Below, one piece after another: positions 1-10,200 of a stretch of DNA of 20,185 nt. The notes under the pieces were generated by a model. That model ran no database searches. It was not told where the DNA came from and was given only the letters and a program-made list of their open reading frames with translations. A program made the translations under genes and the position numbers. The first letter of the stretch is position 1, and each line of letters opens with the position of its first letter. This stretch comes from Clostridium sp. (GTDB lineage Bacteria > Bacillota > Clostridia > Clostridiales > Clostridiaceae), in NCBI GenBank assembly GCA_018372555.1, contig JAHAIU010000033.1, forward strand, positions 1 to 20,185. Direction: 5' to 3'.

Positions 1-92
1 TATAAATTTAATATCTATAGCGAGGCTGCATTTTTTTACCTATTGTCAAGTGTTTTTTATTAAATTTTCTATATTTTCTTAAGTTGACGACA

Positions 93-162
93 TTGACCGA
101 ACGGTACGTACTGGTGGTGTGAGAGGTCGGTAGACAAAATAATTGTCTACCTCCTACTCGAT
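93..162 (+). mobile_element. 3' remnant of a group II intron (part of domain V and domain VI)
   Basis: The segment has the typical 3' end of a clostridial group II intron: a domain V 3' arm (ACGGTACGTACTGGTGG) and GTGTGAGAGG, then a domain VI stem with 9 perfect pairs (129-137 with 143-151, loop AATAA), and the usual 3' terminus CCTACTCGAT ending at 162. The 5' arm of domain V that should pair with TACTGGTGG is not visible upstream (TTGACGAC instead), and no reverse transcriptase reading frame lies between position 1 and the element. I infer a 5'-truncated, splicing-dead scar. An alternative is a degenerate but longer intron continuing left of the window. Recognition rests on remembered consensus, not on a covariance model. 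Confidence 0.55.
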
Positions 163-286
163 TGAATTAATTATTATATCAAGATAAGTAATTTAACTTT
201 ATTATTTATGATAACATTAAAAAAGATTATATTGCAAAACTAATTTAGTAAAAGTGAATTTTGAATAGAATAAACTCTTCCTTTTA

Positions 287-295
287 TGGTAAAAT
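287..295 (+). promoter_or_regulatory. putative extended -10 promoter of the hsd operon
   Basis: TGGTAAAAT matches an extended -10 (TGn followed by a TATAAT-like hexamer). No good -35 lies 17 bases upstream; TTGAAT at 261-266 is 23 bases away, which is too far. It would give a leader of about 60 bases before the chosen hsdR start. No other convincing promoter is visible in 163-360, which is otherwise plain AT-rich sequence without a gene. Confidence 0.35.
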
Positions 296-360
296 GTAAT
301 TAATTAGAATATGAAGTATGATAATTGAAATTTATGAAATATATTGTAAAGGGTGAATTT

Positions 361-3300
361 ATGAGTAATTTTTCATTTTTAAAAGAAAAATGGCCCATTC
401 TAGAAAACTTAGGAAGGCTGGCTGAAAGAAATTTATATATAGATTCAAACACTACATTTATTAAATGTGGCATGTTTGGGGAAATTGTAGTTCAATATAT
501 GTTTTCAATGGAGGACATAGACTCTACATTAATAGCTCATGATAATAGTCATAATAACAGAATTAAGTTATTAAAAAAGGAAGATTTACTTCCTGAGGAT
601 ATTGATAATATACTTCATATGCTTAGAGTGAAAAGAAATGATGCAGCTCATAATGGGTATGAAGATGTTGAAAAAGCAAAAATTCAATTAGAATTAACAT
701 TTAAATTAGCAGTTTGGTTTATGCAAACTTATGGAGAATGGAGTTTTGAGCCAGAAGCATTTAAAATGCCTGATGAAGAAGAAAATGCATATGGAGAAAA
801 TATTAATGATATATCTAGAGAATATGAAGAAAAGTATAAAGCTTTAGAACAAGTACTTAATGCTTTAAAATCTCAAGAAAAGGATAAAGAGGAGTTAGAA
901 AAGCGTAAAGAGCAAGGTAAAAAGGCGAGCAGACGAATTGAGCTTAGTGAAGCTGAAACAAGAAGAATTATAGATGATCAATTAAAAACAGCAGGATGGG
1001 AAGCTGATACAATTAATATTAGATACTCAAAGGGGACAATACCTCAAAAAGGAAGAAATTTAGCAATAGCTGAATGGCCTACTTATTCATTGGAAAAAGG
1101 TAATGGTAAAGTTGACTATGCATTATTTATTGGAGAAAAATTAGTTGGATTTGTAGAAGCTAAAAAGTATTCTAAAGATGTAGCTGGAACTATGGTTGAA
1201 GCTAAAAACTATGCTGTTGGAGTAAAGGAAGAACATGAATCTTATGTTATTTCACAATGGAATGATTATAAAGTACCATTTTTATTTACAACTAATGGAA
1301 GGAAATATATAAAAGAAATTGAAGATAAAAGTGGTGTTCATTTCTTAGATTGCAGAAATTCAAGAAATAATGATAAAGTTCTTCAAGGATGGTATTCGCC
1401 AGAAAAGCTTGAAGTTATGCTTGAGGAAAATATTGAAGAGGCAAATAAAAGTTTGGATGAATTAAGTTTTGAATTTTTGAAATCTGAAAACAGTATAGGA
1501 CTTAGAGAGTATCAAGTTGAAGCAATAAAAGCAGTAGAAAAAGTTATTACGGATGGAAAAGAAAAATCAGCTTTAATAACTATGGCTACAGGAACAGGAA
1601 AAACAAGAACTGTACTCGGTCTTATATATAGATTAATCAAGACTAATAGATATAAAAGAATTTTATTTTTAGTTGACAGAACATCTTTAGGGGGCCAAGC
1701 TTTTGATACATTTAAAGAAGTTAAAATAGAAGACTTAAAGACTTTAAATCAAATTTACAATATTAATGGTCTTGATGAAAAGCTAATTGATAAAGAAACT
1801 AAAATTCATATAGCAACAGTACAAGCTATGGTTAAGAGGATAATGTACAATGAAGATGAAAATAATGTGCCTTCTGTTGGAGATTATGACTGCATCATAG
1901 TTGATGAAGCTCACCGAGGTTATACTTTAGATAAAGAAATGACTGATACTGAGGTTGAGTGGAGAGATGATAGAGATTTCTTAAGTAAATATAAAAAGGT
2001 TATAGAGTATTTTGATGCTTTTAAAGTAGCACTTACTGCAACACCAGCACTTCATACAACAATGATCTTTGGTAATCCTGTATATAACTATAGCTACAGA
2101 GATGCTGTTATAGATGGATATCTTGTAGATCATGAACCACCTCATCTAATAGAAACTGAGCTTACCAGAGATGGAGTTCACTACAATAAGGGTGATAAAG
2201 TGGCTAAATATAATAAATATACTGGTGAGCTTATTAATGGAGCAGAACTTGAAGATAATGTTGATTTTGAAATAGATCAATTTAATAAAAAAGTAATTGT
2301 TGAAGCACACACAAGAGCAGCTCTTGAAGAAGTTGCACAATATATAGATCCTGAAAATGATAAGGGAAAAACTTTAATATTTGCAGCAAGTGATGCTCAT
2401 GCGGACATGATAGTTAGATTATTAAAAGATATTTATAGAGAAACCATAGGTGGAGTTGATGATAATTCTATTTTAAAAATAACAGGTAGCATAAAAGATC
2501 CAGACCTTGCTATAAAGAAATTTAAAAATGAAACATATCCTAACATAGCAGTTACAGTAGATTTATTATCCACTGGGATAGATGTGCCGAAGATTGATAA
2601 AATAGTCTTTTTAAGAAGAGTAAAATCAAGAATACTTTATGAGCAAATGTTAGGTAGAGCGACAAGATTATGTGATGATATTAATAAAACACATTTTGAG
2701 ATATATGATTGTGTTAGACTTTATGAAGCACTTAAAGATATGACAAATATGAAGCCTGTTGCATCTAATGCAAATGCAAGCTTTAGAATATTAAAGGAGA
2801 CTTTAGAAAGAGCAGAAAGCATCGAAGAAAAAGAAGTAGTAGTTAATAAGGTAATAGCAAAATTACAAAGAAAAAAGAAATTAATAGATAATAATGAGAG
2901 ATTAATTTTTAAGAGTCTTTGCAATGATAAAACACCTGAAGAATTTATTAATGAATTAAGAGGACTTGATGCTGAAAGTGCTGCTAAAGAAATAATTCAA
3001 AATAATTCTTTGGTTGAATATTTAGATGAAAAATACACTAATGAAGAAATAATAATAGTTTCTGATAAAGAAGATAAGGTAATATCACATACAAGAGGTT
3101 ATGGTAAAGGCAAAAAGCCAGAAGATTATATAGATGAATTTAAAAAGTATATTGAGGAAAATAAAAATACTATTCAGGCCTTAGAAGTAGTGTGTACAAG
3201 ACCACAAGATTTAACTAAAGAATCTTTAAAACAACTTAAAGCCATATTAGATAATAAAGGTTTTAATGAAGAATATTTAAAGACTGCATGGAAAGACTTA

Positions 3301-3633
3301 AATAATGAAGAAATAGTAGCGGATATAATTGCATTTATAAGGCAGCAAGCACTTGGAAGTCCGTTAGAATCTAATGAGGAAAGAGTTAAAAGAGCAGTTG
3401 CTAAAATAAAGAAAGAGTATTATTTCACAAAACCTCAAGAAAATTGGTTAAGTAAAATAGAAAAAGTAATGTTAAAAGAAGTGGTTATAAATAAAGAAAC
3501 CTTAGATAACGGAAGCTTTAAAACTCAAAGTGGTGGGTTTGACAGATTAAATGAAAAGATGTTTAATGGTAACTTAGAAGAGATAATTAATAAACTAAAA
3601 ACATATATGTTTGAAGATAAGGGGATTAGCTAG
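361..3633 (+). CDS. hsdR: type I restriction enzyme endonuclease/translocase subunit HsdR (EcoEI-like, with N-terminal DUF4145)
   Basis: This is the ATP-driven DNA translocase and nuclease of a type I restriction complex. Visible blocks in the 1090-residue protein: an N-terminal DUF4145-like region (about 1-125, with RNDAAHNGY), a charged coiled coil (about 145-200), a PD-(D/E)XK nuclease core (D252 and E266-A267-K268), then an SF2 motor with Walker A ATGTGKT (409-415), DEAH (515-518), LTATP (558-562) and motif VI QMLGRATR (762-769). An EcoEI-type C-terminal region follows. The reading frame opens at TTG 325, but I place the start at ATG 361 because AAAGGGTGAA lies just upstream and the protein then begins MSNFSFLKEKWP, as in relatives. 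All catalytic motifs look intact. hsdM follows after two bases. Confidence 0.95.
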   Translation: MSNFSFLKEKWPILENLGRLAERNLYIDSNTTFIKCGMFGEIVVQYMFSMEDIDSTLIAHDNSHNNRIKLLKKEDLLPEDIDNILHMLRVKRNDAAHNGYEDVEKAKIQLELTFKLAVWFMQTYGEWSFEPEAFKMPDEEENAYGENINDISREYEEKYKALEQVLNALKSQEKDKEELEKRKEQGKKASRRIELSEAETRRIIDDQLKTAGWEADTINIRYSKGTIPQKGRNLAIAEWPTYSLEKGNGKVDYALFIGEKLVGFVEAKKYSKDVAGTMVEAKNYAVGVKEEHESYVISQWNDYKVPFLFTTNGRKYIKEIEDKSGVHFLDCRNSRNNDKVLQGWYSPEKLEVMLEENIEEANKSLDELSFEFLKSENSIGLREYQVEAIKAVEKVITDGKEKSALITMATGTGKTRTVLGLIYRLIKTNRYKRILFLVDRTSLGGQAFDTFKEVKIEDLKTLNQIYNINGLDEKLIDKETKIHIATVQAMVKRIMYNEDENNVPSVGDYDCIIVDEAHRGYTLDKEMTDTEVEWRDDRDFLSKYKKVIEYFDAFKVALTATPALHTTMIFGNPVYNYSYRDAVIDGYLVDHEPPHLIETELTRDGVHYNKGDKVAKYNKYTGELINGAELEDNVDFEIDQFNKKVIVEAHTRAALEEVAQYIDPENDKGKTLIFAASDAHADMIVRLLKDIYRETIGGVDDNSILKITGSIKDPDLAIKKFKNETYPNIAVTVDLLSTGIDVPKIDKIVFLRRVKSRILYEQMLGRATRLCDDINKTHFEIYDCVRLYEALKDMTNMKPVASNANASFRILKETLERAESIEEKEVVVNKVIAKLQRKKKLIDNNERLIFKSLCNDKTPEEFINELRGLDAESAAKEIIQNNSLVEYLDEKYTNEEIIIVSDKEDKVISHTRGYGKGKKPEDYIDEFKKYIEENKNTIQALEVVCTRPQDLTKESLKQLKAILDNKGFNEEYLKTAWKDLNNEEIVADIIAFIRQQALGSPLESNEERVKRAVAKIKKEYYFTKPQENWLSKIEKVMLKEVVINKETLDNGSFKTQSGGFDRLNEKMFNGNLEEIINKLKTYMFEDKGIS

Positions 3634-3635
3634 AT

Positions 3636-5045
3636 ATGAATACACAAGAAATAGTAAGTAAACTTTGGAATCTTTGTAATGTACTAAGAGATGATGGGAT
3701 AACTTATCATCAATATGTAACAGAATTAACTTATATCCTTTTCTTAAAAATGGCAAAAGAAACAGGATCTGAAGAAAAAATTCCTGAAGGATATAGATGG
3801 GATGATTTAAAAGCTAAAAGCGGAATAGAGCTTAAGACATTCTATAAAGAATTATTAAATCATTTAGGAGAAAGAAGTACAGGAGCAGTACAGCAAATAT
3901 ACCAAGGTTCAGCGACTAATATAGATGAACCAAAGAATTTAGAGAAAATAATAACAACTATAGATGGATTAGACTGGTATTCTGCTAAAGAAGAAGGTCT
4001 AGGTAATCTTTATGAAGGATTGTTAGAAAAGAATGCCTCAGAAAAGAAATCAGGTGCAGGACAATACTTTACACCAAGAGTATTAATAGATGTTATGGTT
4101 AAATTAATAGATCCAAAACCAGGTGAAAAATGTAATGACCCAGCAGCAGGAACTTTTGGATTTATGATTGGAGCAGATCATTATTTAAAACAAAAATATG
4201 ATAATTACTTCGATTTAGATACAGATATGCAGGAATTTCAAAGAACTAAAGCATTTTCAGGCTGTGAATTAGTTCATGAAACTCATAGATTAGCACTTAT
4301 GAATGCTATGCTTCATGATATAGAAGGAAACATAATCCTTGGAGATACATTAACTAATGAAGGTAAAAAGATGAAAGATCTAGATGTAGTACTTTCAAAC
4401 CCTCCATTTGGAACTAAAAAAGGCGGTGAAAGAGCTACAAGAGATGACTTAACTTACATGACATCAAATAAACAATTAAACTTTTTGCAACATATATATA
4501 GAAGTTTAAAAGCAGATGGAAATGCAAGAGCAGCAGTAGTTCTGCCTGATAATGTTTTATTCCAAGAAGGCGATGGAACAAAGATAAGAGAAGACTTAAT
4601 GGATAAATGTAATTTACATACAATATTAAGACTTCCAACAGGTATCTTCTATGCTCAAGGAGTTAAAACTAATGTGTTGTTCTTTACAAGAGGTACTAGT
4701 GATAAAGATAATACAAAAGAAGTGTGGTTCTATGATTTAAGAACAAACATGCAAAACTTTGGCAAGACAAATCAATTAAAAGAATCACATTTTGATGATT
4801 TTGTAAAGGCATATACAGCTGAAAATAGAGAAGAAGTTCAAGATGAAAGATGGAATAAATTCACTAGAGAAGAAATTAAAGAAAAGAATAATAATTTAGA
4901 TTTAGGACTTATAAAAGATGATTCAATCTTAGATTACGAAGACCTACCAGATCCAATAGAAAGTGCAGAAGAAGCAGTAGCAAAACTAGAAGAGGCAACT
5001 GATTTACTTATGTGCGTTATTAAAGAATTAAAGTCATTACAATAA
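3636..5045 (+). CDS. hsdM: type I DNA adenine methyltransferase subunit HsdM
   Basis: This subunit transfers methyl groups from S-adenosylmethionine to adenine N6 in the target site and forms the modification core with HsdS. In the 469-residue protein an N-terminal HsdM helical domain (about 5-120) precedes the N6-methyltransferase domain. Seen there are GAGQYFTPR (140-148), the AdoMet loop DPAAGTFGF (168-176) and the catalytic NPPF (255-258). Length is normal for the compact HsdM group. The start lies two bases after the hsdR stop, with GGGGA about 11 bases upstream, so the two genes are co-transcribed and probably translationally coupled. The C-terminal tail after residue 400 is charged and likely contacts HsdS. 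No defect is visible. Confidence 0.95.
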   Translation: MNTQEIVSKLWNLCNVLRDDGITYHQYVTELTYILFLKMAKETGSEEKIPEGYRWDDLKAKSGIELKTFYKELLNHLGERSTGAVQQIYQGSATNIDEPKNLEKIITTIDGLDWYSAKEEGLGNLYEGLLEKNASEKKSGAGQYFTPRVLIDVMVKLIDPKPGEKCNDPAAGTFGFMIGADHYLKQKYDNYFDLDTDMQEFQRTKAFSGCELVHETHRLALMNAMLHDIEGNIILGDTLTNEGKKMKDLDVVLSNPPFGTKKGGERATRDDLTYMTSNKQLNFLQHIYRSLKADGNARAAVVLPDNVLFQEGDGTKIREDLMDKCNLHTILRLPTGIFYAQGVKTNVLFFTRGTSDKDNTKEVWFYDLRTNMQNFGKTNQLKESHFDDFVKAYTAENREEVQDERWNKFTREEIKEKNNNLDLGLIKDDSILDYEDLPDPIESAEEAVAKLEEATDLLMCVIKELKSLQ

Positions 5046-5061
5046 TAGGAGGGTATTAAGT

Positions 5062-5322
5062 ATGAAATGGAATGAAGTAAGAGAAATATACAAAAATACT
5101 TGGATATTATTTGAAGCATTAGAATCGCATTCTGAGAATGGGAATAGGATTGTTGATGAGTTATCTGTAATTAATTATTTTAGTGATGGAAAAACTGCTT
5201 TGAGAGAATATGCAGAGAGACATAAAAAGGATAAAACTAAGGAAATGTATGTATATCATACTAAACATGAAGATTTACATATAGAAGAAAGAGCATGGAT
5301 TGGAGTAAGACATAATGGTTAA
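5062..5322 (+). CDS. small unknown protein, upstream partner of the retropepsin-like gene
   Basis: An 86-residue protein starting MKWNEVREIY with a very strong AGGAGGG (5047-5053) 8 bases before the ATG. I do not know its function. It is hydrophilic, with no membrane segment or signal peptide, and ends in a basic RHNG. I recall similar short proteins (motifs like YVYHT and EERxWxGVR) preceding clan AA aspartic proteases in other Firmicutes, but could not check. It begins 16 bases after hsdM and overlaps the protease start by 8 bases (ATGGTTAA), so it belongs to the hsd operon. It could be a substrate, inhibitor or folding partner of the protease; this is inference from pairing only. Confidence 0.8.
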   Translation: MKWNEVREIYKNTWILFEALESHSENGNRIVDELSVINYFSDGKTALREYAERHKKDKTKEMYVYHTKHEDLHIEERAWIGVRHNG

Positions 5323-5710
5323 ATTAAAATATAGATATGGATTGCCATTTTGTTCTATTTCATTGGTATATAATAATAAAGAAATGAAACTTGATAATGT
5401 ATTGGTGGATACAGGATCAGGTGGAACTTTATTAAAAATGGATAAAGTAGAGGAAATAGGTGTAGTAATTGAAGAAGATGACACTATTGAAACTATTGAA
5501 GGTGTTGGTGGAATAGAATTTGTCTATAAGAAGAACATGGATAAATTAGTTATTGGAGATATTAAGGTTGAAAATTTTAAGGTGGAGATCGGTGTTATGG
5601 ATTACGGCTTTGACATTAATGGAATTATAGGAATGGATTTCTTAAAAGAGATAAATGCAGTAATAGATTTAGATAAAATGGAAATACAAGTGAGGAATAG
5701 TAATGGCTAA
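5315..5710 (+). CDS. retropepsin-like (clan AA) aspartic protease
   Basis: The 131-residue protein carries the single catalytic motif VDTGSGGT (D32-T33-G34) and the later hydrophobic-glycine motif IIGMDFL (104-110) that closes the retropepsin fold. One DTG per chain means it should act as a homodimer, as retroviral proteases do. No signal peptide or membrane segment is seen, so it is cytoplasmic. GGAG about 10 bases upstream of the ATG serves as its ribosome binding site. The start overlaps the preceding gene by 8 bases and its stop overlaps hsdS by 8 bases, so all are translationally coupled. Proteases are not part of canonical type I systems; its substrate is unknown. It may process the 86-residue neighbour or a restriction subunit (inference). 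Confidence 0.85.
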   Translation: MVKLKYRYGLPFCSISLVYNNKEMKLDNVLVDTGSGGTLLKMDKVEEIGVVIEEDDTIETIEGVGGIEFVYKKNMDKLVIGDIKVENFKVEIGVMDYGFDINGIIGMDFLKEINAVIDLDKMEIQVRNSNG

Positions 5711-7124
5711 GAAGAATATGACATTGGAAGAAAAGCTGAATGAGGCTATTATTAAGGATGGGCCTTATGAGGTGCCGGGGAATTGGGTGTGGAGTAATAT
5801 TGGAAATGTGTCAATTGAAATTAAGAATGGAACTACAATTAAACAGAATAAAGATGATACAGGGATAAAAGTAACTAGGATAGAGTCATTGCAAAATAAT
5901 ACTATTGATATAAATAGATTGGGAACAATTATCCAAGTAGAAAAGTTAAAAGAGAAAGACTATTATGAAGAAGGAGATATAGCGTTAAGTCATATAAACA
6001 GCTTGGAACACGTTGGAAAAACTGCTTTGATAGAGAAAACATTATTACCATTAGTACATGGAATGAATTTATTAAGGATAAGGGTTAATCGGAATTTAGT
6101 AATACCAAAGTTTTTTCACCTTTACACTAGAGGATATGATTATAAAGATGAAGTAGTAGATAGGATTAATAGGGCAGTTAACCAAGTTAGCTTAAATCAA
6201 AAGAACTTGTCAGAAATACCATTTCCCATTCCACCACTAAAAGAGCAACAACGAATTGTTGATAGAATAGAAAGTCTTTTTGAAAAGTTAGATAAGGCTA
6301 AGGAATTAATAGAAGAGGCTAGAGAGGGCTTTGAGAAGAGGAAAAGTGCTGTTTTGGAGAAGGCGTTTAGGGGTGATTTAACGGAAAATTCAATTACTAA
6401 AGATATAGAAATACAATTAGAAGGTATGGAAATTGATTTTAAAATATTTAAATCAAGATATAAACTTTCGAATTTAGAAAAAATTATAAATGAAAAGCCA
6501 AGAAACGGTTATTCACCAAAAGCTGTTGAGTATGAAACTAATACAAAAACGTTAAAACTAGGTGCTACAACAAGGGGATACTTTAATCCTAATGAATTTA
6601 AGTATATTGATGAAGAAATAGAAAAAGATTCTTATCTTTGGCTAAAAAAAGGAGATTTTTTAATTCAGAGAGCAAATTCTTTGGATTATGTTGGAATATC
6701 AGCTATTTATGATATGGAGGATGATTTGTTTATATATCCAGATTTAATAATGAAATTCAGAGTGAATGAGCAAATATACCATTCAAAATTGTTATGGTAT
6801 TGGATAAATTCAAGATATGGTAGATGGTATTTTATAAATAATGCAACAGGTACTGCAGGTAATATGCCTAAAATTAATCAGAAAACAGTTCTGAATCTTC
6901 CAGTTCCGATTATTCCTCTTAAGGAACAAAATGAACTAGTGAAAATATTAGATAAACTTTTAAAAGAAGAATCTAAAATAGAAGAAATTACTCAATTAGA
7001 AGAACAAATTGATTTAATAAAGAAATCAATTTTAGCAAAGGCTTTTAGAGGGAAACTTGGAACAAACTCAGAAGATGAGGAAAGTGCTTTGGAATTATTG
7101 AAAGAAATATTATGTAAGCAATAA
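5703..7124 (+). CDS. hsdS: type I restriction-modification specificity subunit HsdS
   Basis: HsdS chooses the bipartite DNA target and bridges HsdM and HsdR. The 473-residue protein has the expected duplicated plan: target recognition domain 1 (about 20-175), a central conserved helix starting PIPPLKEQQRIV and ending KAFRGDL, target recognition domain 2 (about 250-400), and a second helix starting PIIPLKEQNELV and ending KAFRGKL. Both recognition domains are full length, so two half-sites are expected; the sequence recognised cannot be read from the protein. The ATG overlaps the protease stop (ATGGCTAA), with AGGA 7 bases upstream. Conserved blocks at the N-terminus and centre are noticeably richer in G than the recognition domains, as in mosaic specificity genes. 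No inverted hsdS copy or recombinase lies nearby. Confidence 0.93.
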   Translation: MAKKNMTLEEKLNEAIIKDGPYEVPGNWVWSNIGNVSIEIKNGTTIKQNKDDTGIKVTRIESLQNNTIDINRLGTIIQVEKLKEKDYYEEGDIALSHINSLEHVGKTALIEKTLLPLVHGMNLLRIRVNRNLVIPKFFHLYTRGYDYKDEVVDRINRAVNQVSLNQKNLSEIPFPIPPLKEQQRIVDRIESLFEKLDKAKELIEEAREGFEKRKSAVLEKAFRGDLTENSITKDIEIQLEGMEIDFKIFKSRYKLSNLEKIINEKPRNGYSPKAVEYETNTKTLKLGATTRGYFNPNEFKYIDEEIEKDSYLWLKKGDFLIQRANSLDYVGISAIYDMEDDLFIYPDLIMKFRVNEQIYHSKLLWYWINSRYGRWYFINNATGTAGNMPKINQKTVLNLPVPIIPLKEQNELVKILDKLLKEESKIEEITQLEEQIDLIKKSILAKAFRGKLGTNSEDEESALELLKEILCKQ

Positions 7125-7142
7125 AATATAACGTAAGATAAT

Positions 7143-7186
7143 AAATATAAACAAAACCTCGAAAACTCGAGGTTTTGTTTATATTT
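7143..7186. terminator. bidirectional terminator between convergent hsdS and the RecQ-like helicase
   Basis: A perfect 20-bp inverted repeat (7143-7162 with 7167-7186) encloses the 4-base loop AAAC. The core is ACCTCGA/TCGAGGT with AT-rich outer arms, so either strand gives a hairpin followed by a T-rich tract (TTTTGTTTATATTT). It lies 18 bases after the hsdS stop and 39 bases beyond the helicase stop, the right place to end both converging transcripts. Confidence 0.85.
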
Positions 7187-7225
7187 CAAGGTAAAAGGTT
7201 ATACACTTAGTCTAAGTTTTTAAAA

Positions 7226-10200
7226 CTAATTAAGAAGATTGCTTACATCGTATCGTCCTAGAAAATATTCTTCAATAGTATTCCAAAATTCATCTGAATC
7301 AATATTATTGGTAAATATATTCTCTAAGAGTTTAACAGATATTTTGTGCCTCAAATATACATTGGATAAAATTTTATTGCTATAAGTATCGGCATTAGAA
7401 ATAATTTGTTTTAATTGATATTCTGAATTTAGATGTATATAAATTTCAGGGGTACCACCACCATTGATTTCATACACAATTAATCCAAAAGTTTCTAATA
7501 GCCCAAGAGTAACAAATAAATCATCAAGTAAAGATTTATTTGTTGGATTTTTCATTGTATAGGTTTTAAATTCCTGTTGTGATTTATTAATACTATTAGT
7601 AAAAATATTATTAACTTTATTATTAAACCATGTAAAAAATTCATCATATGTATTGTTAATTTTATACGCATTTCTAGATTCATAAAAAGTTAGGTATTTT
7701 TTACTTGCAAAATTAGTATTATACCTAGAATTTTTTTGATGGTATATCATACTATTAATTACAGTAGTAATAATTGATTCGCAAAAATATTTATCTTTTT
7801 TTATTAGTGTTTGAAGTTCAATAGTAAGCTCATCTATATTCATAAATTTTTTGCTTAGTGAATATTTACCAAAAATTTTTTTAAAACAGTCTATTATATT
7901 ATCATAAGTATAGTGAAATTCATTAACCGTTTGTGTTTTAATAGCAAGATCAATCATTACTACAGGTGTTAAAGAATCTAAACTTGAAAGTTTAAGTTCA
8001 GATTTGTCAGTATAAAATTTATATTTAAAAGAAGGAAATGATATATTATTATTTGTATTTTCCCACAATGATTTCATATCCAAAGTATATACATTGCCAA
8101 TTTTAGAAAAATTGTTATTAGTATCAGTTAGTTTTAGATAATTGCCATATCTTTTTATTAAATATTCTTCATCAACATATGGAACTATGAAAAATTCATT
8201 AGTGAATAAACTTCGTGGTTTAACCATTATAGGAGAGTAGCCTAATTTTAGTATAAAGTCCTTTTGTAAAATCATAAGACAACTTTTTACTTTATTATTT
8301 AATCCAGAGTCATCATCATCTAATGAATTTGGAAAAATATGTTTGAATTCTTCACAACTTACAAGCATTCTTCTGTTATATTTATTTGCTTTATATAAAT
8401 TAAGAATTTTCTCTGTTATTTGGATTAATTGATTTTTTCTAATGGAACTTAATCCATGTAATCTATTTACATGAGAAGCATCTTGAGAAAAATAATCAAT
8501 ATAGGCATAACCAGTATCAAGTTTTCTAGCAGCACGTCCTATTTCTTGAATGTAGTCACATACATTACCTGTAGGTGCAAAATGGTAAACATTTAATATA
8601 TCTGGAATATCAATACCCATCCCAAACGCTTTTGTTGCAAGCATAATTAAACCTTCATTATTTTTAAATTTTAGATAATTAGAATTCTTATTTTGAGAGT
8701 CTAATTTTCCATGATAAATACAAATATTTGCTTTTAATTTATTAGAACCATGAAGATCTATAAAATTAGCAAGCTCATAAATCAACGTAACCGTAGGAAA
8801 ATAAACTAAAGTTTTTTGATTATCTTTGCAAAATAGTTCTAAACGCCTTAAAGTAATATTTAATTTAGAATCTAGATATTCCTTTGATCTACCTTTTTCT
8901 TTTTTTAGTGCAACATATTTAAATTTTGTTTCTATATCTTTACGTTTTACATATCCGAAATGAGGGATTGGATTAATTAAATTTAAGCTATCTTTAGTTT
9001 CTTTATACATATCTTCAATGCCGCCTAAAATAGCTGTAGCAGTAAAAGTGCTGATTGGGAACTTGTAGGCTTTTTTATATTTGGATCCGCTTCTAAGTTT
9101 ATCTAAATAATTTCCTAAATACCAATAATCAGCTCGAAATGATTTTCCCCAAGTTGTTACTATATGAGCTTCGTCAATTACAAATAATCCAACTTTTCGT
9201 TCCCCTATTAACTCGGTTATATCTGATCTGCTTAAGAGAGTTTCAGGGCTTATATATAAAATAGAAATTTCACCATCATGAATTTTTTGTTTTATAGCCA
9301 TCTTTTCAACAGGTGTTATATCAGAATTTATAGTAGCAGAAAAATGAATATTATTATTATGAAGACCTTCAACTTGATCTACCATAAGACCAATAAGTGG
9401 AGATATAATTATCGTCATAGCTTGATGTTTTTCAGCTAAATATATTGCAGGTATTTGGAACATTATTGATTTACCAGCACCAGTAGGAGAAGTAACAAAT
9501 ATATCTCTAAAGTTTACTTCATTTTCTTTACAATTTAAAGCTAATTCTGATTGAGTAATAATATCATTAATTATTTGAGCTTGGGAAATATCTATGGTAG
9601 CTCTATAGTTAGTATCATCATAAATATTTTTATACATTTTAAGATCTTTAAAAGAAGTATATCCCCAATATCTTTTTAAAATATCTAAGTAATCAGATAT
9701 TTTATCAATATTTGTTTTAATATTTCTTTGAGAGCATAGAATAATTTCTTTATCTAATTTAAAGATATTTGAAAGTACATCTAATTGTTCTTGATAAATA
9801 CTATATTCTCCAATTGATCCAGATAAAGATACATAAATAGTCTTATTATTAAAGTCTAAGATATTATTTAGAAGTTTTAAATAAGAAGTCTCATCATCAG
9901 TAAGTTCATATACATTATTATCATAAATACTTTTTACTTCTATAGGTAAGATTGAGTCAACATTATTAAACAGTGGTATATTAGAAATATTGGTAGTATC
10001 GAAATTGTAGGTTATATAGTAATGTTCATCAATGCATACTAAATTTGAATATAGAGAATTAAAGTTAATATATTCAGGTGTATTTACAAATTCTTGAGAG
10101 CTAGAATTGAGTTCAAAAGAATCTAATATCTTATCAAGATTTTTGATTTTATAATTAAGTGGAAATAAATTTTTATATAAATTATTAGTAATAATTATAG

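Noticed and set aside
2146..2340. Open frames antisense to hsdR, hsdM and hsdS
   Set aside because: They lie wholly inside well supported genes, have no ribosome binding sites and encode low-complexity hydrophobic peptides typical of antisense shadows in AT-rich genes.
9127..9178. Possibility that the large helicase is ordinary RecQ
   Set aside because: The protein is far longer than RecQ and lacks the zinc cluster and HRDC; only the motor is similar.
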